A stretch of DNA of 48,510 nucleotides, taken from positions 1-48,510 of the forward strand of contig JAFSKR010000005.1 of assembly GCA_017448825.1 (NCBI GenBank), read 5' to 3'. Within the stretch, counting starts at the first letter, position 1; every line of letters starts with the position of its first letter. Below, in pieces: positions 43,010 to 48,510 of the stretch. Source of the DNA: Bacteroidaceae bacterium (lineage in GTDB: Bacteria; Bacteroidota; Bacteroidia; Bacteroidales; Bacteroidaceae). The notes below the pieces were generated by a model. The model had not been told where the DNA came from. It searched no databases and saw only the letters and a program-made list of their open reading frames with translations. A program made the position numbers and the translations under genes.

Positions 43010-44191
43010 ATGATGCAGAAAGAAAAACTCTGGAATGCCAATTATGTGAAGGTGTGGGCGGCCAACTTCATGATATACTTCTCCTTCATGATTGTCACGC
43101 CCCTGCTTCCCTTGTATCTTAGTGAAACCTATCAGGCAGACAAGGACACCATTGGTTTGGTCCTTTCGGGCTATACCTTGACAGCACTTTTGGCACGTCC
43201 CATTGCTGGCTACCTTGTCGATAGCTTTCCTCGTCGCATCGTGCTTCTCGTGTGTTACTTCCTTTTCTTTGCCTTCTTTGCTGGCTATCTCATAGCCGGC
43301 ACCATGACACTCTTTGCCATCATCCGCACCATGCATGGTGCACCGATGGGAGCCGTCACTGTGGCAAACAGCACTTGTGCCATCGATGTGCTTCCATCCT
43401 CTCGGCGGGCTGAGGGCATCGGCTATTATGGGCTTTCCAACAACCTCGCTACCAGTATCGCACCAACAGTCGGGTTGCTGATTTATGACTCCATCGGCAA
43501 TTACAATATCATCTTCCTCATTGCCCTTATAGCAGCTGGCATCGGTTGTGCCATCAATGCCACCGTTCATTTCCCTGCCCATAAAATTGTCCCCAACAAA
43601 GACCCTCTTTCCTTCGACCGCTTTTTCCTCCTCAAGGGGTGGAGCCTTGGGGTAGTGATGATATGTATCGGTCTGTCCTACGGTGTGCTTACCAACTATC
43701 TTGCCATCTATGGGAAAGAAGTACTCCACATGACAGCTGGCACAGGAGTATGGTTTGCTATCCTCAGCGGTGGTCTCATCCTCTCCCGGCTCATCGGGGC
43801 ACGTACGTTGAGAAAAGGAAAGGTGGTCGAGAACGTCAACCACGGCATCCTCGTCAGTCTCTTCGGCTATCTGCTCTTCGCCCTGCTTGAGACTCCCTTG
43901 GCCTACTACGGTGCCGCCCTTATCATCGGACTTGGCAATGGACACATCTGGCCAGGTGTGCAGACCATGTTCATCAACCTCGCCCCCAACAACAAACGTG
44001 GCACAGCCAACTCTTCTCAACTCACCTGTTGGGACATCGGTATGGGACTCGGTGTTGTCCTCGGTGGCATCGCCATCCATCACACAGGCTACTCCTCCGC
44101 CTTCTGGCTCGCCTTCCTTGTCAACGTCCTCGGTGTCCTTTTCTATTTCGCCTACGTGAAGAGTCACTTCATCAAGAACCGTCTGCGATAG
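43010..44191 (+). CDS. Major facilitator superfamily transporter
   Basis: This 393-residue protein has about 12 hydrophobic helices and the MFS signature between helices 2 and 3 (GYLVDSFPRRIVLL, near residues 65-78), with a related loop in the second half. It would move a small solute or drug across the inner membrane using a proton or ion gradient. It begins 2 bp after the GH92 mannosidase and is cotranscribed with it, so mannose or a released oligosaccharide is a reasonable guess, though the family is also common for drug efflux. A terminator follows at 44405. Confidence 0.9.
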   Translation: MMQKEKLWNANYVKVWAANFMIYFSFMIVTPLLPLYLSETYQADKDTIGLVLSGYTLTALLARPIAGYLVDSFPRRIVLLVCYFLFFAFFAGYLIAGTMTLFAIIRTMHGAPMGAVTVANSTCAIDVLPSSRRAEGIGYYGLSNNLATSIAPTVGLLIYDSIGNYNIIFLIALIAAGIGCAINATVHFPAHKIVPNKDPLSFDRFFLLKGWSLGVVMICIGLSYGVLTNYLAIYGKEVLHMTAGTGVWFAILSGGLILSRLIGARTLRKGKVVENVNHGILVSLFGYLLFALLETPLAYYGAALIIGLGNGHIWPGVQTMFINLAPNNKRGTANSSQLTCWDIGMGLGVVLGGIAIHHTGYSSAFWLAFLVNVLGVLFYFAYVKSHFIKNRLR

Positions 44192-44404
44192 CACTCGACG
44201 GAGCATTGCCGCGAGGTATGTCTTCTTCTGTTCCATTAAAATAATTTCATAAATAATTTGTGGATAATTCATGGAAATTTGTGTTCTTTTTTAACATATA
44301 ATTCCCATGAACCTTTTAGCTCGGCGAAGCCAATTATCATGAATTTGATGTAGATAATTTTCGTCGAACTGGCGTTAACATCACAACACAACGGAATTGC
44401 AAAG

Positions 44405-44439
44405 AAAAGCGTAAACGAAGCAATTTGTTTACGCTTTTT
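44405..44439 (+). terminator. Intrinsic terminator after the GH92-MFS operon
   Basis: Arms aaaagcgtaaac (44405-44416) and gtttacgctttt (44427-44438) are perfect complements around a 10-nt loop and end in a T-tract. It lies about 215 bp after the MFS stop codon; the region between (44192-44404) has no recognisable gene. Confidence 0.8.
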
Positions 44440-44527
44440 CTTGTGAGGGGGACTTCACACGATAAAACGAGGACTTTACAACAAACACCATGAAAACTCT
44501 ATATGAAACCCTCAGAAAACACCTCCC

Positions 44528-44760
44528 CAGAAGACACGAGCAAGAGAGTGGAGTGATGACGAGCGTGAGGGCCAGGTGATGACGAGCATCAGAGCAGAGT
44601 GATGACGGGCAAGAGGACTCGGAAGACACGGGCAAGAGGCGGAGCAAGATACGGGCATGAGAACTCGGAAGACACGGGGCACAGTCTTCCGAGATGACGG
44701 GCATGAGGACGAGGAAGACCTTGGCAACAGAGTTAGGAAGACCTTGGCAACAGACTTGAG
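44528..44760. repeat. Degenerate tandem repeat array (gacgggca / ggaagac words)
   Basis: Within this purine-rich stretch gatgacg(a/g)gc occurs at about 44555, 44578, 44600 and 44693, cggaagacacggg at about 44620 and 44666, and ggaagaccttggcaacaga twice in direct repeat with a 23-bp period (44713, 44736). Open frames on the minus strand across it only translate the repeats. No function assigned. Confidence 0.65.
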
Positions 44761-44818
44761 TGAACATGGAGAGTCACCCTTTTTCATGAGAGTTTTTCAC
44801 ATTTTTCTTCTTTTTTCT

Positions 44819-44847
44819 TTTGTTTTGCAAAAACTTTCGTATCTTTG
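44819..44847 (+). promoter_or_regulatory. Promoter with TATCTTTG before leader copy C
   Basis: TATCTTTG at 44840-44847 is an exact -7 box; TTTG at 44819-44822 lies 17 nt upstream, slightly closer than the usual 20. Transcription would run through a structured leader of about 330 nt. Confidence 0.6.
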
Positions 44848-45180
44848 CAACTGTTCTTCCGCCGAAGTCCGCTTTCGGGTGGGTCTGAGGGCGGGGAACC
44901 CTATATATAGAAAAGGCGTTACTTGACGCTTTGTGCTTGACGTTTCGGAATCTGGCAGTTCCCTAAAGTTGTCAAACATCAAAGCAACAATGACGTCCAT
45001 GAGGTGTATATTAATACATTTATTTGTAGATAGCCATGATTGGCTTCATTTGCAAAGAATGTTGTTTATATACAAATGCGTGGGCTTCGGCGTTGCTCGT
45101 TCAGACAACTTGGGCATGCCAGAGCCTCGAAACGTGGGACGAGTGACAGGAAGAAGGACTCCCACGCTTTTTGTGTATAT
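44848..45180 (+). ncRNA. Leader RNA family, copy C, before the BspA-like gene
   Basis: Stems visible: ccgcc/ggcgg near 44860-44895; ctttgtgcttgac with gtcaaacatcaaag (44929-44941, 44971-44984); atttgta with tacaaat (45022-45028, 45071-45077); agcca/tggct (45032-45045). At the 3' end tcccacg (45160-45166) can pair with cgtggga (45133-45139) as a terminator-like hairpin followed by five T. Alternatively cccacgc can pair with gcgtggg (45078-45084) further upstream. This mirrors copy B, whose 3' end has the same words (gcgtgg, aaacgtgg, ccacgc). The 5' part shares ggcgtta and the ttcgg loop with A and B. Confidence 0.55.
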
Positions 45181-45238
45181 ATGACTTTATTGTTTATAAC
45201 TCAGAGATTGGGAGTTGCTCTGAAAAAATCTATGTCAT

Positions 45239-45469
45239 ATGACTTACACATTCAAATCAGAGAAGGAATTGGAAATTTTGATTCCAGAAAAACACCACTC
45301 CATCATCATGCATGGAAACCTTTCTGTAGACGGAAAGACTTTTGTCGTGTCTTCTGATGCAATTGACAACCTAAAAGATTTATATTCAAAAACTTTTAGG
45401 CAAGAAATAAAGAGAGGTATCTCGAAACAAAGCATTGTGGATGGGAATATTTGTATTGTTTTTGAATAA
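45239..45469 (+). CDS. Small hypothetical protein, 76 residues
   Basis: This short ORF (MTYTFKSEKELEILIPEKHH...) encodes a mixed alpha/beta, soluble protein with no signal peptide or known motif. It ends 18 bp before the large BspA-like gene, which has its own strong ribosome-binding site, so it may be the first gene of that operon. The protein composition looks like a real coding sequence, but homologues could not be checked. A role in regulating the leader or in folding the downstream surface protein would be only a guess. Confidence 0.5.
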   Translation: MTYTFKSEKELEILIPEKHHSIIMHGNLSVDGKTFVVSSDAIDNLKDLYSKTFRQEIKRGISKQSIVDGNICIVFE

Positions 45470-45475
45470 AATAAA

Positions 45476-45483
45476 AGGAGGAG
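45476..45483 (+). promoter_or_regulatory. Strong Shine-Dalgarno sequence AGGAGGAG
   Basis: AGGAGGAG lies 4 bp before the ATG at 45488. Such sites are unusual in Bacteroidetes; this is the second in the window after 21151-21161. Confidence 0.55.
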
Positions 45484-45487
45484 CATT

Positions 45488-47854
45488 ATGAAGCGTATTA
45501 TTAGTTTTTGTATGTGCCTGACCCTGTGTATGGCACTATTTGCACAAGCAACAGACTTGACAATTGACAACCAAACTCCAGGATGGCTGTCGAGTAAGAT
45601 AAATTATGGTGACCAGCAAACGGTTAAAAATTTGAAGGTCACAGGGTATATCAATGAGACGGATTTGAAATTCATAGGTACCCTTCTTCAAAAGAATCTT
45701 AAAGGATGTCTTAATCTGTATGATGCCAACATTGTTACAGAAGGGGACTGGAAAGAAAATACACTTTCCTCCTCGATGCCCATGTTTGGGATTTATGGGG
45801 ATTCGAATGAAAAATTGCAATCACTCTATTTACCTTATAGTGTAACATCTGTCAATATCAATATTCCTTTTCCTCTTGATACACTTGTATTCGATACAAA
45901 TGATACTGTTTTAGAATGGCGATCTATATCATGGCCTAATTCTTCAAATACTCATTTAATAATTGGCGAGAATGTGGAGGTTATAGATGGCGGATTTTTC
46001 GGTCTTGCATCTGTGAAACTTCCATCTTCGGTAAAAAAAATAGGCAATGGTGCTTTTGCAAATGCTGGTACAAGTCTTTTAGGTGAACAGAATTTGCATG
46101 CAAATATAGAAGATTTGGTGAATTTGGAAACTATCGGTTTTAAATCTTTTTCCAGTATTTCGCCGAAATCTTTGCCCGACACTCTAAACTTTCCAAGCAT
46201 GAAAGAGTACTCGGTCGGGGCATTTGATTATAAGGATGGAATGCATGTTTTTTTAGGGGAAAATCTTGAACAGATATATTATCCTAGTAAATCAGCCGTT
46301 TCTTCAACTGAAATCTGGTGTTCTTCGAACGCGACTGTATATTTCCATATAGCAGCAAAGAATATGATAGGGATTGTTTCCAGTATGCCCAATAGAATGA
46401 AATTTTATGTACCTAAAGAACTGGTGGAAGAATACAAGAAACAATGCCCTAATCTTACCTTTATTGCAGAGTCCGTGCCTTTAGAGGAAATCTTATTAGA
46501 TAAGCACGAAGTAGTTTTGGATATCAATGAAGAGATACATTTAACAGCAACACCTGTTCCTGCGAATGCCGATAACACTGATTTGATTTGGAATGTTGAC
46601 AATCCAGATATTGTTACAGTTTCACAATCTGGAGATTTGAGAACTTTAGCATCGGGGACTGCTATTGTAACGGCTTCATCATTAGATGGTAAAATAAAAG
46701 ATCAATGTAAAGTAATTGTCAAAATGCATGCATTAAGCGTGATGATAGAACCTTCTGAACTTACTTTTACGAGAATCGGGGAAATGAAACAATTGCAAGC
46801 GGTTATTTTACCTGAAGAAACATATGATAAATCTGTCAAATGGTCAAGTTCCAACACTTCTGTATGCACCGTGACTTCATCTGGCATGGTTGTAGCGATG
46901 GGATACGGTGAGGCGGTTGTAATGGCGATTACAAACGATGGGGAGTTGCCTGCAACCTGTGTGGTGAAAGTCTCCCCTGAAAAATATAAATTAACCTATA
47001 TGGTAGATGGTGTAGAATACAAGTCTTATGAAGTGGAATACACTTCTAATATCACGCCAGAAGCAGCACCAGTGAAAGAAGGATACACATTCTCTGGGTG
47101 GAGTGGGATTCCATCAACTATGCCAGAGCATGATGTGACAGTAACAGGAACATTCACTGTGAACAAGTATAAAGTAACCTATGTCATAGATGGAGTAACA
47201 TACAAAACCTTTGAGGTTGAATATGGGAAAGATGTTATTAGAGAAGCGGAACCCACAAAAGAGGGCTATACTTTCTCTGGCTGGAGTTTAATTCCTACGA
47301 CCATGCCTGCATACGATATAACCATTACAGGAACATTCACAAAGGGGCAATATAAACTCTTCTATATACTTGACGGGCAAATATACAAAACTGTCAGCAT
47401 GGATTATGGTGTCGGAATTACCAAAGAGAACGCACCAGAAAAGGAGGGCTACACTTTCTCTGGTTGGAGTGAAATCCCCGAAACGATGCCAGCACACGAT
47501 GTGACCGTGACAGGTAGTTTTACTATCAACACATATAAGGTGATCTATATTGTGGATGGCATGACATACAAAACCTTTGAAGTGGAATATGGCAAAGAGA
47601 TTGAAAAGGAAGCTGAACCATCGAAAGAAGGCTACACTTTCTCTGGTTGGAGTGAAATACCTAAAACGATGCCAGCTCATGATGTGACGATTACAGGCAA
47701 TTTCACGTTTGTGGATGGAATAGCAGGTGTCAGCATGGATGGCAAAACGGATGGTATCTATACGCTTGATGGCAGAAAGATTGAAAAGTTGCAGAAGGGT
47801 GTGAACATCGTTAAAATGCCTGACGGTCATGTGAAGAAGGTTTTTGTGAAATAG
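45488..47854 (+). CDS. BspA-like LRR / Big_2 / InlB-repeat surface protein
   Basis: This 788-residue exported protein has a signal peptide (MKRIISFCMCLTLCMALFAQ) and a BspA-type leucine-rich region (about 100-310, with SVKLPSSVKKIGNGAFANAG). Two Big_2 domains follow (about 330-495; SSNTSVCTVTSSGMVVAMGYG). Four consecutive 61-residue Listeria-Bacteroides (InlB B) repeats start at residues 500, 561, 622 and 683, each with the core KEGYTFSGWSxIPxTMP. The end is DGIYTLDGRKIEKLQKGVNI and VKKVFVK, like the sorting tail of other Bacteroidetes surface proteins. Such proteins act in adhesion. Preceded by a leader RNA of the same family as the Big_2/dockerin gene at 27784. Confidence 0.88.
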   Translation: MKRIISFCMCLTLCMALFAQATDLTIDNQTPGWLSSKINYGDQQTVKNLKVTGYINETDLKFIGTLLQKNLKGCLNLYDANIVTEGDWKENTLSSSMPMFGIYGDSNEKLQSLYLPYSVTSVNINIPFPLDTLVFDTNDTVLEWRSISWPNSSNTHLIIGENVEVIDGGFFGLASVKLPSSVKKIGNGAFANAGTSLLGEQNLHANIEDLVNLETIGFKSFSSISPKSLPDTLNFPSMKEYSVGAFDYKDGMHVFLGENLEQIYYPSKSAVSSTEIWCSSNATVYFHIAAKNMIGIVSSMPNRMKFYVPKELVEEYKKQCPNLTFIAESVPLEEILLDKHEVVLDINEEIHLTATPVPANADNTDLIWNVDNPDIVTVSQSGDLRTLASGTAIVTASSLDGKIKDQCKVIVKMHALSVMIEPSELTFTRIGEMKQLQAVILPEETYDKSVKWSSSNTSVCTVTSSGMVVAMGYGEAVVMAITNDGELPATCVVKVSPEKYKLTYMVDGVEYKSYEVEYTSNITPEAAPVKEGYTFSGWSGIPSTMPEHDVTVTGTFTVNKYKVTYVIDGVTYKTFEVEYGKDVIREAEPTKEGYTFSGWSLIPTTMPAYDITITGTFTKGQYKLFYILDGQIYKTVSMDYGVGITKENAPEKEGYTFSGWSEIPETMPAHDVTVTGSFTINTYKVIYIVDGMTYKTFEVEYGKEIEKEAEPSKEGYTFSGWSEIPKTMPAHDVTITGNFTFVDGIAGVSMDGKTDGIYTLDGRKIEKLQKGVNIVKMPDGHVKKVFVK

Positions 47855-47871
47855 ATTGTTCAATCATAATG

Positions 47872-47906
47872 AAAGAAGTTCGCTTGTTAGCAAGCGAACT
47901 TCTTTT
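47872..47906. terminator. Intrinsic terminator after the BspA-like gene
   Basis: Arms aaagaagttcgcttg (47872-47886) and caagcgaacttcttt (47891-47905) are perfect complements over 15 bp around a ttag loop, followed by T. Confidence 0.9.
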
Positions 47907-47931
47907 GCAAATACAGGGTGAGTGATAACGC

Positions 47932-48095
47932 TGATGTATGTTGAATGGTGTGCCTAATATAGACGAACTGCTTTGGTGGGTCAAGACCTGTTGATTGGGT
48001 TCGTGTAAATGATTTGGTTTTGTTACTTACAAGGATATGCGGATTTTGGTGTGATTTTTTGGCAGAGTGCATGATTTGTTATAATTTTGTGGCGA
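47932..48095 (+). repeat. Diverged promoter-bearing repeat, copy 2
   Basis: This copy aligns with 31245-31408 (shared atgtatgttga, ctaatata, gggtcaagacc, acaag, gtgattt, attttgtggcg). Its last part contains an intact promoter (48058-48089) that would drive the NUDIX gene, so the element may have supplied it. On the minus strand it reads as a short peptide related to that of copy 1. Confidence 0.65.
48058..48089 (+). promoter_or_regulatory. Promoter TTTG-20-TAATTTTG of the NUDIX gene
   Basis: TTTG at 48058-48061 and TAATTTTG at 48082-48089 are separated by 20 nt; the ATG follows 24 bp later. Confidence 0.8.
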
Positions 48096-48113
48096 CATTA
48101 ATACCTATAGATT

Positions 48114-48510
48114 ATGGAAGAAAAGAAGTATTGCTACAAGTATCCGCATCCGAATGTGACTACGGATTGTGTGATTTTCGGTTTTGATGGTACGGGATTG
48201 CGTGTGCTGTTGGTGGAACGGGCTTTTGAGCCGTGCAAGGGAAAATGGGCGTTTCCGGGCGGATTCCTTGAAATGGAGGAGTCGGCAGAGGAGGGGGCGA
48301 AGCGTGAATTGCTGGAGGAGACAGGACTGAGGACGGCGAAGGTGAAGCAGTTTCATGTGTTCTCTGACCCACACCGTGACCCGAGGGAACGGGTGTTGAC
48401 CGTTGCCTATTATGCGTTGGTGCAGATGAGTGACGTGAAGGGTGCGGACGATGCGGCACAAGCCCAATGGTTCCCATTGAGTGAGGTGCCCCCATTGGCT
48501 TTCGACCACG
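48114..48510 (+). CDS. NUDIX hydrolase, partial (runs off the window)
   Basis: The 132 codons visible from ATG 48114 encode a NUDIX fold. The complete box G-x5-E-x7-REU-xEE-xGU is present at about residues 50-72 (GFLEMEE, REL, LEETGL). Residues 15-40 resemble the front strand of ADP-ribose pyrophosphatase-like and NrtR-like NUDIX proteins of Bacteroidetes. These cleave nucleoside diphosphates linked to another group or, when fused to a winged helix, act as regulators; the C-terminus that would tell is outside the window. The gene begins just after a full promoter. Confidence 0.92.
   Translation, partial: MEEKKYCYKYPHPNVTTDCVIFGFDGTGLRVLLVERAFEPCKGKWAFPGGFLEMEESAEEGAKRELLEETGLRTAKVKQFHVFSDPHRDPRERVLTVAYYALVQMSDVKGADDAAQAQWFPLSEVPPLAFDH

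Noticed and set aside
42938-44272. 444-codon minus-strand open frame
   Set aside because: Antisense to the whole MFS transporter gene; the acidic, Gly-rich translation is what codons for membrane helices give in reverse.
44429-44787. Minus-strand frames of 91-112 codons
   Set aside because: They only translate the degenerate DNA repeat array, and a terminator lies at one end; no start signal is seen.

Overview
The window looks like chromosomal DNA of a Bacteroidales bacterium, most likely Prevotellaceae-like. The grounds are two SusC/SusD pairs, a T9SS-style C-terminal tail (GIYIVDGKKVSVK), a BspA-like leucine-rich repeat protein, Big_2/cohesin/dockerin-like surface proteins, a DUF4831 protein, and promoters of the Bacteroidetes form TTTG - about 20 nt - TAnnTTTG. 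In several places these boxes have exactly 20 nt between them (26521-26552, 40574-40605, 48058-48089, and on the minus strand 40422-40453). No tRNA, rRNA, CRISPR array, transposase or phage gene was seen.

Layout. 131-4979 (minus) is a tripartite export operon: TolC-like channel, HlyD-like adaptor and two ABC-2 permeases with no ATPase. A divergent AraC-family regulator follows (5236-6087). Next are a secreted thioredoxin-fold protein (6337-8730) and a gamma-carbonic anhydrase-like protein (8838-9350). 9733-26104 is a long plus-strand locus ordered FAS1 lipoprotein - SusC - SusD - FAS1 lipoprotein - FAS1 lipoprotein - SusC - SusD, with no glycoside hydrolase or regulator beside it. 26521-27428 holds a VapBC-like toxin-antitoxin pair between two copies of a leader sequence. 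27490-31030 encodes a Big_2/cohesin/dockerin protein, a second cohesin-like protein and a 70-residue peptide. 31483-33051 has a GDSL esterase and a HAD phosphatase, convergent with a housekeeping minus-strand operon hpt-adk-obgE-pgeF (33035-36125). The plus strand continues with nnr (NAD(P)HX repair), a DUF4831 protein and an aquaporin (36317-39658). A minus-strand beta-flower repeat protein (39722-40138) is divergent from a GH92 alpha-mannosidase/MFS pair (40689-44191). After about 1 kb of mainly non-coding DNA come a small ORF and a large BspA/Big_2/InlB-repeat surface protein (45239-47854). The window ends inside a NUDIX gene.

The non-coding part is unusually rich. (1) A leader-RNA-like family occurs at 26553-26640, 27490-27741 and 44848-45180. 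The full copy at 27490 has three perfect nested stems and a 9-bp alternative pairing that would form a pseudoknot; two of the three copies precede Big_2 surface-protein genes, and two of them bracket the toxin-antitoxin pair. (2) A MITE/REPIN-like element of about 175-190 bp, built from self-complementary 9-bp units around a conserved core, occurs three times (9378, 26157, 40176 inverted). (3) A 23-bp-period palindromic repeat occurs at 3481 and 26397. (4) A diverged element of about 165 bp carrying a promoter lies at 31245 and 47932. (5) A near-identical signal-peptide-coding block is shared by a FAS1 lipoprotein and a SusD. All functions are inferred from sequence alone; no database search was run.
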